A stretch of 64,000 bases of DNA, from NCBI RefSeq assembly GCF_963662255.1, contig NC_085052.1, forward strand, positions 28,654,654-28,718,653, read 5' to 3'. Below the pieces are notes generated by a model, which saw only the letters and a list, made by a program, of their open reading frames with translations, was not told the origin of the DNA and did no database searches. Position 1 is the first letter of the stretch. Each line of letters opens with the position of its first letter. The DNA comes from Cinclus cinclus. Taxonomy: Eukaryota; Chordata; Aves; Passeriformes; Cinclidae. Positions 52,690-64,000 of the stretch are shown here, piece after piece. Position numbers and translations under genes: made by a program.

Positions 52690-52906
52690 CCTCCAGGAGA
52701 GTTTTGTATTAGATATTAGGAAAAATGTCCACAGAAATTTTTGTAAGAAAGGGCTGTCAGGCATTGGAATAGGATACCAGGGTGGTAGCTGTAGTGGAGT
52801 CACCATCCCTGGACCATATTTTAGTGGTGAACACAGTAGTGCTGGTTAATGGTTGGACTCAATTACCTTAAAGGCGTTTCCCAACCTTACTGATTCTATA
52901 ATTTTA
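52690..52906 (+). mobile_element. CR1 LINE 3'-end fragment, plus strand, internally deleted
   Basis: The same CR1 tail type as 49460-49808. It shows AGATATTAGGAAAAATGTCC (52711-52730), GGGCTGTCAGGCATTGGAAT (52751-52770), and GTGGAGTCACCATCCCTGGA (52795-52814). After an internal deletion of the GATGTGGCACTT region it has GGTTGGACTCAATTACCTTA and a GATTCTATAATTTTATGAT terminus (52892-52910). It is about 215 bp and noncoding. Confidence 0.88.
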
Positions 52907-53359
52907 TGATATTGGCACTATGACTAAGAATGCTTCCACCAGGTCAGAGGCTCATTGCTTCTCTGCCTGTCTTCTCCTCATCTAGAGAAGCAGGTTACTA
53001 TTAATAATAGTACTGAAGAATCATTCAAATACTTTTGTTTATAACTTCATGATGCATTGTTTTGGCACAGTTGCAATATTCAGTATTTCATTTCATACTG
53101 CTAGATCTTGAAGATTTGTATTGGCATTTAGCCATCTGACGTACTGTGCTTCATAATATCTATTGTGTTCATTCAGCATCTTTCCCTGTCTAGCCACGAA
53201 AAAAACCTCTCAATAAATTGTATTTCCAGCTCTGCTGTCCCTGTGAGCCAGAGAGCATACCTCCCTCCAGGTCAGGTGGCTGCAAATCAGCATTTTTGAA
53301 ATAATGAGCTCTCCAATTAAAAAGGTGTCTTGGAGAGATGGATACATGGTATAGCAGAA

Positions 53360-53361
<2 letters not shown>

Positions 53362-53391
<30 letters not shown>

Positions 53392-53395
53392 AAAA
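53362..53395 (+). repeat. Poly(A) tract
   Basis: About 33 A interrupted by one G. The sequence upstream shows no match to a known retroposon, and no target duplication was found. Confidence 0.9.
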
Positions 53396-56300
53396 GATTT
53401 CCTGCAATGAAATCCTTACTTTTGGGTACTGTAAAAAAATGAAAACCAGTAAAGGCAAAGTAGAAAGAAGAGAGTCATGATTCTTCTGGATTTGCTTCAA
53501 GAGTGTATAACAACATGCCACATTTGGTTCAAGCTTGCCCTGGATCATTAATAGGGCATCCTCAGTAACTCCCATCCCAGGCAGGATAAATATTTACACA
53601 TAATATATCTTGGCACAGATAGCTTCTAGATATACATCAGCCATAATACTAACTAAAAAGCAAGTTTCTGTTGCTTTATGGCTCAAAACGCAGTATTTTC
53701 TGGAGGAAATAAGAGACTCTGCTTGGGCACTCTGCAGTTGCATTCAGTGGCAGAGAATGCATTTAAATATCTAGGGAGAGCCATTATTTTTTAGAGATAT
53801 CAAGTAGCTGGATTATTGAAGACCAAGCTGAGCCAGGGAAGAACATAAGTCTAGGCTCTCATCTATCCTCAACAGACTGAGGAATATCTTCAGGAATAGA
53901 AAGGACTTGTAATAGCATTCAAGCAGAAAGAATGTGTTTGTAATTAAATGCTATCATACACCTCTGTAATGGGCTTTGTACCCTTCTGTTATCACATATA
54001 CTGAAGCATAAAGTAATTAAGCTAATTAGTTTTCTCGCTTTACATTGCCCTGTAATTTATAGTGCTTTTTACAATAATTGCTCAGAGATTATAATCACTA
54101 TTTTGTGTACAATGAAATGTTCCTGCTGTCTGTTCAATCATCTGAAGTTTTGCTTCTGTTCTGCCCAGCAGCCTTGACCAAATGATCAGCAGTGATTTCC
54201 TCACATCCTTGATGCAGTTCAAACATATTGATCCTATCACCCTTGAAGTCTTTTCCCAGAGAAAAATTACTTTCGCTTTGTAAATGTTTTATTAATATTT
54301 ATGCACCCTCAAACCATACACCTTGTAAGCTTTCCTAAGAGAACATAATAAAAAAGTAAAAATTCAAGTGTATTTTGAGAAACTGTCTTCCTGTAAATTC
54401 AGGGTACATTGTAAATGGGAGGTGCACTGCTACAACTCCAGTTCTAGTTCAAACCTATGAATCTATCACCCTTTAGTCTACTCCCTATATATGATTACAC
54501 ACTTAAAATTCACAGCTCATAATTCAAAAAACTTCAGTAAATCCAGACAGAATGTAGCTCAAATTATCCCCTTTCTATTAATGGCATAATGACAATCTAA
54601 CATCTGTTCTTTTTATCCACATGAATCTTACAATCATGAATTATAGCAATCACAAATCTCTGGAGATGCAAATTTTCACACAAGTGAAATGCAATAAAAT
54701 GTGAAATATAACATTTAAATGTATACAAAATACCAGTACATACATTTGGAAACCTCATCATATATAAGTCTCAGTAAGACATTTTGGATAGGACATCACA
54801 TCCTGTTGGTACCACAACATACATCCACATAATTATTTAAGTACAAGCATTGCTGTATTTCCACAGGCCACTGGAATTTAGATTAGTGTCTCAGTTAAAA
54901 TACAAGGTCTTTCACTTCAAAGATTCAGTAGATTTTGTTTGCTCTATACTACAGCAGTGGGTACCACACAACATTCATTCTCCTGCTATGTTCTGCAATA
55001 ATTGGTGTGAGCCCAAATAATTGCCAATTTGTTGTCTTACAAGTGGATAAAGCATATAAATCCAATACTGCAAAATGCTCCATACAGGAAAAATGATGGG
55101 ACTAATTGGAGTATCTGATCCCCAAATAACATGGGGGTTTAGGGGAAGAAACTTGACAGAAAATCTGGAAAGCAGAGAAGGAATTGTTTTGGAAGTCTGG
55201 GGAGTATTTCAGAGGTTAAATTTGATAATTTTACTCCAGTACTCTGTTTCTAGTGCCCTGTGCGTATTTTCATGCTGTGAGGGCATGAAGAGTTCAAAGC
55301 TCCATGAAAGACAAGACAACGTTCCTGAAGGTACCCACTGAAGCTGGGCAGGACTGCGTTCCGTGTCTGGCCACACCTGAGGACACAGGAGCAGTTCCTG
55401 CACCTCGCAGCTGCTGATGCCTCTCCTCTCTGACTTACACACGACCCTTCCTTTACAGACCCTGAACGAACCATGTCCCATCCCAAACACAGCATCAAAG
55501 GGCTGTTGAGATGGTATTTTATGATTAGGTTGCTCAATCCTCACCCCATTCATTCCAAATTCAGGCAGCGGAGTTGCTCTTTGAGGATTTATTTATTCAC
55601 AACCACATGTGTATTAGATTGCTGAATATCTGAAATGAGAACAGTTCAAAACAAATCCTCCATGCTGACCTCAAAGTGACATCAAAACATTGCCCAGTGG
55701 ATTTCTGTATGTATTGGAAAATTGTTTTTCACAATAAGCATCACAAATTTCAGCAGATGGCCATCTCTGACACTTGACTTGGTCTCTTCATTTTGTTTTC
55801 TGTGACAAAAGAAACAGGTATTTTAAATTCTTCTTTCATTCAAGCAGACACCCTGCAGTCACCAAGGTGTCTCCACATCACAGCTACAGAATTATATTAT
55901 GTAGCTTTGAAAAAAATGTTAGGTTGAAGAAAATTTGAAAATTGAGCAGGAATGTAGATATTTATATTTTTCAGCATGCCAGTGAAGGGACATGCCAAAA
56001 GCAGAAGAGTTATAGTCCATGCAATAATATATGACTTCTTTACAGTGATTTTGTAACATTTTAAATTCAGCCAAAAAGCTGAATACTTGGTGCTTATGAA
56101 CTTTTAGCTGGAGATGGCTTCTTTACCAAAATGGAGAACATACTCCTTTCTATTTCTCTTAATCCTTTCCTAACACTTACATCCAGCTGATTTTTGGGAA
56201 GATTCAGTGGTGATAAAGATGAAAAACTTGAGAACCTATAGAGTCAGAAGAATTTCTACTCTCTTTTTAACCTCACTGCAGAATGGGCAGAAGCTCAGGA

Positions 56301-58633
56301 ACACAGATCCAACAACAGTTCAAAAATGAATAAACTACAGGTTCACAAGAGTCTTGTGAAAACTAACATGCATTTTACACTTTCCAAACCACAAGTGAAC
56401 AGAATTAGATGATTCTCTCTCATGCAATGTTGGAAGCCTGTCTCAGACAACTTGTTTTGGTAGTTTAGGTGTAATCCACACCCAGACTTGTGCATGGAAG
56501 TGTCATTTCCAAAATGCTGCACTAGCCACATTGGTTAGTGAAATTTAAGGTAAATTCTTTTATTCTCAGGCAGGTAGGGAAAAAAAACAACTTTTTTTTT
56601 TGTACAATCCCTGACAAGAATTCTGTCAGCTGCCATAGCAGATAACCAAAATGAAGGTAAATTAATTTTCCTCCCAGTTTTGCCCAGGCCATCCTTTACA
56701 GAAACCTCACTGGTTACAGTCTTCATGATCTGTATTTGTGTGTTCACAGGGAAGTAATTAGAAGGGAAATGACTGCTTTTCAGGCAATTAGATCACCATT
56801 TCCATCCAAATGTAGCAATTCAAAATTTAAAAAAAAAATCACGTTTTATTCCCTGTGTCACAACAGGGACAAACTACAGCAGAAGGAAAATTCAACTGGT
56901 AATACCCAGGACAAATACTTTTGCTTTAATTAAATTAAAATAAAATGTCACTAATTTTGGTGATGAAGCATCTCATGTCCTTCCTATCTCTTAATTACAA
57001 AAATACCAAATAAGCTTCATGTTAATATAAATTTCCTCTTACACCTCAGACCTAAACCCCAGATTCTAAAGAACAGAAACACCTCTTTTCTGTTATTGTA
57101 ACTTTCATTTCACCTTTCTATAGAGGAGGTGATTTATAGCCACAAATCACTAAAATTGCATCTGCCACTGTTACATTTTTCTGCTTCTTCAAAGCTGATT
57201 TCAGCATTTTTTGATGTCACAGGGTATAACATTTTATTGACCAACAAAACATCCTGAAATACATTTCCATCTCCCTCCTATTGATCTAAGTCAAGCCTGG
57301 CAATCATATCAAATCAGACATTTTACAATCAGCCAGAACAATCTGGAACAGACAACAACAACAAAAATGTTTTATGCACAAGTGGGTGCACAAAGGGCTC
57401 AAAAAAACACAAAATAACATGCAGGGGGCTTTATTCCAAACTCAATAAGCAGAATCTCATCCCCAAAGAATCAGTTCTCCACAATCTGTCAAAGCACACA
57501 GACAAGGTAAAAGACTGGAAAAAATGCCTTAGAGTAGAAGATCTGAAGAGATCAATCCATTGGGATTATCAAATCAAAGGTCAAATGGTGGCTTGATCAT
57601 AGCCTCTGACTATCTACAAAAATTTGACAGTCCTGGAATCCCACCTGCTAAAGCAGACCAGACTGAGAGCAGCTCAACAAAGCAGATGCAGAATAAAGGG
57701 TAGTTTTTAAGTAACAGGGTATTAACCAACTGGAATTAGAGGTCATGGGATGATGTGGATCTTCTGCAACTGGAATGGCATGGTTTTTAAAAAAAAGAAA
57801 TGCACTCGGTCAGTGGCTTTCAAATTGTTGTATTTGTGGAGGCCTGAAAAACTTCAGAAGATGGAAACTTCCCAAAACATTCCTATAAATACTTCAAGGC
57901 TATAAATGAAAGTACATCTACTCTTTTCTTGGGTCACCTTTCTGTGGTAACTCAATGTAATATTAGTACCTAAAAAGAGCACACAGACCACTGGTTTTAG
58001 TCACCAGCACTCAGTTCAGAGAAGGTTAGGTGGCATAAGAGCCCCCACTACCAAATCACTAGATCACCCTCAACATCTCCAGTTCTGTGAGAGCTGCTAG
58101 AACACAGGGAGGACACAAAACCATGTCATGAGTGATAATAAACACTTCAAAGGTCCTTTGGAGAAACCAGCAGCTGGAGAGGTACAAAGAAGACAAGCAG
58201 GAAAAACCAGCAGAGGATAATGACTCCCAATGGAATGGCCCCAAATTTGCCAAGTGGCAGTAACACCCATCAAGATGCATACTCACCAACTTGTGCAAAT
58301 GGTGTTCCCTGCTTGATTTGTACCTGATGTGATCTACCTGTCTCACTCCAGCTTTTACTGAATGGCAAAGAATACACTAGGGGAAAATCCTGCATTGAAA
58401 TTTCTGTCATTTTTGTAAGCAAAGCCAGAAAGAAAAGTGTCTGGCATGCTAATCATTTCCGAAGCCTCATAATAGTTTTGCAATGGAAGCTGATGATGTC
58501 ATGTTGGCTCTCTGAACACCTATATTCCACAAAACTACTTTCCTATTCTTTCATGCATTGACTATAAGCCTCATGAACAGCCCCATACTCTAAGATGTTT
58601 TTTGTACACTACAAATGAAAGTTTGTAATGTAC

Positions 58634-58679
58634 AAAAAGTGAAGTTTATACCACATAAAAAGTGAAGTTTTTACCATAC
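58634..58679. repeat. 23-bp tandem duplication
   Basis: AAAAAGTGAAGTTT at 58634 recurs at 58657, followed in both cases by TWTACCAYA. Two copies, period 23. Confidence 0.8.
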
Positions 58680-59067
58680 AAAGCTCTACGAATTACATAA
58701 CCACACACAAATCTACATGTAAAAGGGAATGCCTGCTGCCTCCTTTAGTATCTCCTGTCCAAAACTGCTCAGTCCCTACTAATGGGACAAGGTTTGGAAC
58801 AGCTCCAGAGGCATCACAATGCTGTAAAGACCTGGGATTGAATACATGAAGGTATTCATAATCTATATGAAGTCATTTTGCTGTAACAATTTTGTTAATG
58901 TGGAAATCATTTCTACCTTTAAAAGTTTCACCAAAACTGTGTAATTTCTCTAAGAGAGTCTTTGGTTCTTATACACAGAATCACAGCAAGTATCTAAAAG
59001 TTTATCACAGGAAGGGTTGGCACAGAGTAGTAATAGTAAATATCATGTTACATTCTTGTTCTTTTAA

Positions 59068-59625
59068 TTGCTGAATGACATTGCTTTAATTGCTTCTGAC
59101 ACTAATGTCATCTCATTTGTGAAGTCAAGATATGCTACCAAATTATTCAAAAGATTCATTTTTAAGCTGAGCTGCAACTTTTTTATTAAAACTAATAAGA
59201 GCAACACTTCTCTAACATCAACCAGCAGAATAAGGCAAATTAAGTATAAGGTACATGACCAAAGTAGAGGGTACACAAGGCATACATGGAGCAGTCAGTT
59301 TTTACTTCAGTTTAAATGTGAGGAGTTTGCTCACATAGACGAGCAGGTCTTCTTGCCTTGCAGTCATCAAGCTGTAAGAATTCTCAGTATGACATTAAAT
59401 AATGAGGAATCTTTTGTTCAATGCATGTCTAACCTCAGCAGTGAAGTCTGTCAAATGTACACCCCCACAACAGCATGGAATATTTCCTGTGATTCCTCCA
59501 TGGGTCAATTTAAAAGCATAGGCTTGATTCAGGTCTTATTTTTACCTTGCAGCTTGCACTCGATTTTTATGGAACAAGCATTGAAGCTGAGGTCTGCAAA
59601 GAGGCACCAGCAGAGATCCCCCTGA
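59068..59625 (+). other. 185-codon open frame of unknown meaning
   Basis: Plus-strand frame from ATG 59068 to a stop at 59625. It is unusually long for AT-rich noncoding DNA. The deduced protein shows no signal peptide, membrane segment, zinc-finger spacing, RT or gag motif that I recognise. No promoter, splice partner or conservation evidence is visible. It is probably a chance frame; a decayed retroposed exon is possible. Confidence 0.15.
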
Positions 59626-60215
59626 GAGGGAAGAGGTGCCAGGGCTCTGGAAGGGTTCAGTGGGCATCAGACCACAAGCAAAAGAAGGACCAGAAGACTG
59701 AAGCACTCTTCCATGTTCCTTGGGCACAGCTCCCAAAGGAGGTTTTTCTCCTGGCTAGCAGCTGGACCTAAGCAAAGCACAAGGAGATTGCTTAGGACCT
59801 GCCTACACCATCCTCTTGGGCATCGGGTTGTAGCAAGGGCTACAAATTACATCTCCAAAGAGACATTGCCCACAGGAGCAGCTGATGGCAACAGCTTTCT
59901 CATCTTTGCCTTGGCTGCTCAGGCACCAATCACACAGAGCTAAATGATTGCCAACACATGCAATTGTTATTAACGTCTGCAGTAGCAAAGGTGCTGATTC
60001 TGTAGTGCCAGAAAATGGTGCTGGCTCATAGAAGAAAGAGGAATAATGAGATCCTAAACTACTAATAATTTAGCCTGACTCTAAACCCCAGGATGCCATT
60101 GTCTTCCAGTAAATATCCCATAACAACCATCAAGCAGTGAACCAGCCATCATATAGCTCAGCAGTAGAAAAATGCAGAATGACTAGCTAATGGTTTGTGC
60201 TTTTATATTAAAGGG

Positions 60216-60298
60216 TTTTCTTTTGGTTTTTTTTGTTTTTTTTTTTTGGTTGTTGTTGTTGTTTTGTTTTGTTTTGTTGTTTTGGGGTTTCTTTTTCT
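60216..60298. repeat. T-rich (GTTTT)n/(GTT)n tract
   Basis: Long T runs with interspersed GTT and GTTTT units. The open frames across it (poly-Phe/Leu on plus, Asn/Lys on minus) are artefacts. Confidence 0.9.
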
Positions 60299-61178
60299 GT
60301 ATCAGATTCAGGCAGAAAGGGAGCAACATTACCAGGGATGAGGGAAGAATATTCACCCTTCCTTTGGGATAGCCTACAAGCACAGCAGGTCTGAGCTGGG
60401 TACCATGCAGCATTTTGTTGGTATTTTGCAGTATTTATATAATACAGGTTTCTGCTCTCTCCACTGCAGCCACAGAGCCACCAACACAGATGTTTAAAGT
60501 GTGTTTCATTTTAACTTCCAAACAAATCACCATGTGCTGGTACATCCAAAAATACGTTTATTTTTTTTAAACCAGAGTTCAATCCTAGGGTCACTTTCAT
60601 GGGTGCAACTTTAAACCACAACATGGGATCTGCTACTCTTGTGAAAACAGACCCTCACAGTACTAAAATACATTCCCCAAGCCTGCAGAGCCCATTTAGT
60701 TCAAACACATTGGAAGTTTTACTCAGAAGTTTTGGCTGGATCACCTAGGTCATAACTCATGCTTGTTTCTACTTTGTTGGTCTTTCTTAGAGATATGTAC
60801 TTTAAATTGAGAACATTTAAATAACACATCGAGCATTGTCAGTGTTAGGATTTTTCCAGTCTCTACTGGAACTTCCAGCCAAGTTCCCTGGCTTGTTGCA
60901 GTACAAACTATGATCTGTTTTTCTGAAGTCACAGGGAATTCAGTCTCACATCTCTATGACTAGCTGTGAAGTTCAGTTCAGTTTCAGCAGCACTTTTATC
61001 CTTCCAGCAGCTTTTAAAACCCCAGGAATGACAGAGTTTTCTATCTAAAATTGTGTCCAATTTAAATGAGTGATTTATTAAAACTGATTTAAAAGGCTTA
61101 AAGAATATTTAAAGAATACTAAATGTCAACACCTATTCAAATGTAGTAATTATGTGAAAACAATTATTCTGACATGCA

Positions 61179-61264
61179 ATATATATATATAGAATATATA
61201 GAATATATAGAATATATAGAATATATAGAATATATAGAATATATAGAATATATAGAATATATAG
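61179..61264. repeat. 9-bp satellite (AGAATATAT)8 with a leading (AT)n run
   Basis: Eight perfect AGAATATAT units at 61191-61262, preceded by (AT)6 at 61179-61190. Since 9 is divisible by 3, the minus strand stays open as an Ile-Leu-Tyr repeat; this is an artefact. Confidence 0.95.
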
Positions 61265-62961
61265 ACTCAGGAAAATCATCTTCCACACACAACCAAGCAT
61301 TGAATGATATCCCAAAACTTCTTTTTCGGTTTGAGAAAAATTAAACTATTTAGAACTAAATAGATTTCTATTTAAATCTCAATTGCATTTTCCAGTGGAC
61401 TATATTATCAAAGCAGTTGTTCACATTAACAATAGAGGAAGCATTTAGAGCAGAGAAGTTCATAGGGCTACTAGTAGTTGTAATGAGAGACTCAGACTAG
61501 TAGAAAGCAAAGAGGGAATTTTGTTGAAGGTTAGACATAAGATATTTGATACAGCTGCCTCCTCTGCTGGTGTAGATCCACAGAAGGCTCAAGCCCAGCT
61601 CCCTGGCTACTTCTGCATTGCAATGGCTCAACAGGAAAGCTGAGGGAGGGGAGAGGAGTCAGATTGGGCAAGAGTGGAATATTTCAGTATTTCCACCACA
61701 ATTTGAAGCAGGGAGAGGAATGGAAGAACAGGACTCAAAAAGGGGGCTGCTGCAGAATTAATGTTCAATGAGAAGGCAGTTTTCTCAACACAGAGAATCA
61801 AAGAAGTAATGAATGGTTGAGATCACTCCAGGTACCTTGAAAAATAATGAATCCCCGTCTGTGAAGTTCCCCACAAACACCCTAAGCCTAGAAACCATTA
61901 GTCTATTACACAAAAGTAATCTCTTCTCCAAGGGAAAGCAGGCAGCAGCTGTGAGGACATTTGAGAACCATCCTCACCACTGTTTACCTACTTCCTAGGT
62001 CAACTGGCATCAATAACATCTGGACAGCAAGGAGCACTCACAAAGGTGACAAATGGCCTTTACCCAGAAGTCTCCCCAGAAAGGAAAAAAAAATTCTGTC
62101 TGGTTTCAAGAATGAGCATATACTGACATCAGATGGTGGAAATAAATCTTCCTCCCCTATTCTCTGTAGGGTACCCCTTGGTTTGGAACACCAGTTTCCA
62201 ACCTGTGCTATCTCCCCAAAGGTAATGGCCACTTACCCAGCATTTTATCCATTCTTCTCTGCTGAAGGCTTCAGCTTACTCTAATCAGGGGGAAAAAGAT
62301 AATTAAGGGGTGCATTTCTGTATTTGCCAGGAGAAGCCTGCTCATTTGCCTGACAGCTGTTAATTCATAACCACAACCAGAGTAATAGATAATGCTCATT
62401 TTACTCACTTAGATAATAATGATTAATGCTAATTATTAACAACTCAATGCATTAGTTAGACATGAGAGTGACGAATCAATCTGACTCAAACTAGGGATTT
62501 CAAATTTAGTAGTAGATCAAAGTGAAAGCTTCCAGGAAATCAGCTTTTCCAACACATTTGAATTTCCAGCCTGGGTGCTGAATCGAGACCTTAATTAAGA
62601 GGTTCTTAGTGATGTGACAAAGGTATAAAAAAAAACATCAAAGCAACTGCTAAAAATGCAGAGGAACAATACTCTTTCACATGTAAACCTGAGCAAATAG
62701 TTCCGACTATTTTACATTCTTTAATTGTGAAAGGAAATCAGATTCCAGATTTACACCCAAAAATACAAACTATGTATCTCTTCTGCAGGCTCTATCCACC
62801 TGCATGAATCCATGTGTACACACACACAAGGTAATCTGGATACTCACAGCACTCAGATTACTAGTTAGGATGCATATTTCTCACAAAAACAGCCTTGTAT
62901 CCCAGCATCATTAACACCTTGGACATTCATTACCAAGATCTCCATCCTGTATCAGAAAGAG

Positions 62962-63275
62962 ATTGTTCCTCTTGGTTGTTCATTACTGAGGCCAAATCTG
63001 GGTTACTGTGTCCTGATTTGGGCCCCCTCCATAGGGAAGACATGGATGCACTGGAATGAGTTACTGGAGGGTTACTAAGATAACCAAGGGCTGCCATGGC
63101 ACCTAAGAGGCTGTGAGATGGGTTTGTTTAGCCATCTAAAGAGGAAACTCTAGAGTGAAACTTAATGCTGTCAACCACCACTTCAGAAGAAGTTCACAAA
63201 AAGAGTTATCGAACACTGGGACCATAAAAAGTTGTGAAATACCCCATCCTTGGACAGGACAATCTGATCTAACTC
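62962..63275 (+). mobile_element. CR1 LINE fragment, plus strand, different subtype
   Basis: Shows the CR1 3' region just after ORF2: a CTGAGGCCAAATCTGGGTTA stretch followed by CTGTGTCCTGATTTGGGCC (near 62986-63025), a GAAGACATGGATGCACTGGA stretch, and GGGTTACTAAGATAACCAAG (63069-63088). It then has GGGTTTGTTTAGCCATCTAA (63120-63139). After a deletion follows a CGAACACTGGGACCATAAAA stretch and CCATCCTTGGACAGGACAAT (63244-63263). It lacks the 3' terminus and contains no coding frame. Its sequence differs from the 49.5- and 52.7-kb copies, so it is a separate CR1 subfamily. Confidence 0.8.
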
Positions 63276-63423
63276 GGACGCTGAAGCAAACTTGGAAGCC
63301 AGCCATGTGGAAACAACTTCCCCACAAAAGTCATTCTGTCATTCTGCTATCTGGAACACAAATCAGCTGTGATAATTTAACATTTCTACTACATTGCTAC
63401 ATGCAGGCTATTTCCTTTGGAAA

Positions 63424-63428
63424 AGGAA
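63424..63428. repeat. Left target-site duplication of LTR D
   Basis: AGGAA, repeated exactly at 63815-63819. Confidence 0.8.
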
Positions 63429-63814
63429 TGTTGCAGACAGAGATATTATAAAACAAAGGTCTTGTAAAATATGGTTTAGGCCTTGCTACCCTAGTTAAGC
63501 TGGAAGTAAGTTCTCATAAGAAAGAATCAGGGCAATGTAAAGTCCATTAACACAATAAATTATTCTTGTTAGAGAAAACAGCCTGCACCTGGAGAAGCAA
63601 GAGATCTGTCCAATGAGAATCCCCAAAGGAAAAATGTAAACACCTGAGTCTTAGCACGTACCTACAAAACACCTTCTAACCAATGAATTGAATAGCAAGA
63701 AAACTACTAATAGGAGTTCAACATGAAGTCTGTAAAACTGTACAAAATGCATTATGTGAATAAAGAATGGGTTTTTTTCCTGCATGAAGAAACTGAGTCT
63801 GGTCTGTTACAACA
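63429..63814 (+). mobile_element. Short solo LTR, family D (386 bp)
   Basis: Plus-strand LTR with TGTTGCAGACAG at the start and GGTCTGTTACAACA at the end; its termini TGTT/AACA form the expected inverted repeat. A perfect 5-bp target duplication (AGGAA) flanks it, which fixes both borders. AATAAA is at 63759-63764, about 50 bp before the end. No clear TATA box is visible. There is no internal proviral sequence, so this is a recombined solo LTR. Confidence 0.82.
63759..63764 (+). terminator. Polyadenylation signal of LTR D
   Basis: AATAAA in the GTGAATAAAGAATGG context inside a border-defined LTR. Confidence 0.6.
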
Positions 63815-63819
63815 AGGAA
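63815..63819. repeat. Right target-site duplication of LTR D
   Basis: AGGAA, matching 63424-63428. Confidence 0.8.
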
Positions 63820-64000
63820 AAATAGTCCAATAATCAATAAATTAACAAGCAACCTGAAAGTATGCTGGTTTAGGTATGAAAATTACTAATCTAGATCCCT
63901 AAATTTACCAAGATGAGGAAGGGATGGTCAACTAAGCCAAAAGGAAATGCATCATGCATAAAATCCTCTCAAGTGTTTGTTGCACATCACTTAGTCTGGT

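Larger units (their letters stand above)
52907..62961. other. Unique AT-rich sequence, no gene recognised
   Basis: About 10 kb. A pure A tract lies at 53362-53384, continuing with one G to 53395. TAATTAAGCTAATTAG lies at 54014-54029. A 23-bp tandem duplication is at 58634-58679. A 185-codon open frame lies at 59068-59625. A T/GTTTT-rich tract is at 60216-60298 and a 9-bp satellite at 61179-61264. No exon, RNA gene or transposon recognised. Confidence 0.5.

Noticed and set aside
53362..53395. Poly(A) tail of a processed pseudogene
   Set aside because: Upstream sequence matches nothing recognised and no target duplication was found.
58974..59024. CR1 minus-strand 3' end (CACAGAATCACAG then GGAAGGGTTGG)
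   Set aside because: Only two short matches with wrong spacing; no further CR1 sequence follows.
60190..60413. Hydrophobic membrane-like small protein (Phe/Leu-rich frame)
   Set aside because: It translates a T/GTTTT simple repeat; the opposite strand gives Asn/Lys repeats.
61133..61315. Ile-Leu-Tyr repeat peptide
   Set aside because: It is the translation of the 9-bp satellite.

Overview
This window looks like a gene-free stretch of a bird nuclear genome, most likely a songbird. The evidence is the repeat content: five separate CR1 LINE fragments with the short 3'-end structure typical of birds, and seven LTRs or LTR pieces whose sequence matches avian (especially passerine) endogenous retrovirus LTR types as I remember them. 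The species cannot be named from the sequence. No bacterial or phage features are present. The DNA is AT-rich and poor in CpG, and no open frame longer than 227 codons exists. I found no exon, tRNA, rRNA, snRNA or recognisable protein-coding gene. The only protein-like signal is a broken reverse transcriptase piece of a CR1 element near 10.4-10.9 kb. The window could be intergenic or lie inside a very long intron; the sequence does not decide which.

Layout. 1-7993: unique sequence. 7994-9061: a plus-strand LTR (family A). 10.41-10.88 kb: CR1 reverse transcriptase remnant (+). 11-17 kb: unique, with a 222-codon minus-strand open frame of unknown meaning. 17070 to about 17.7 kb: a CpG-retaining minus-strand LTR. 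18.40-18.84 kb: a minus-strand piece of a family A-like LTR. 18.8-30 kb: unique. 30.08-30.68 kb: CR1 3' end (-). 30.7-35.9 kb: unique. 35.9-43.8 kb: a dense LTR cluster with four insertions: 35927-36632 (+), 38501-38949 (-), about 39480-40490 (-, family A, carrying a 47-bp minisatellite) and 43193-43835 (-, the inverted partner of the first). 47720-48498: another LTR (+). 49.46-49.81 kb and 52.69-52.91 kb: CR1 3' ends (+). 53-62.9 kb: unique, with one 9-bp satellite. 62.96-63.28 kb: CR1 (+). 63429-63814: a short LTR (+) with a perfect 5-bp target duplication.

The most interesting structures are repeats, not genes. They are an inverted pair of near-identical LTRs 6.6 kb apart whose length difference of 63 bp equals one tandem unit; an LTR-borne 47-bp minisatellite with a 3-unit higher-order pattern that opens spurious long reading frames in all three frames; and LTRs with target-site duplications, including one that can be placed to the base. 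I found no convincing undescribed biological system. A few unexplained open frames and homeodomain-motif clusters are listed as low-confidence leads.
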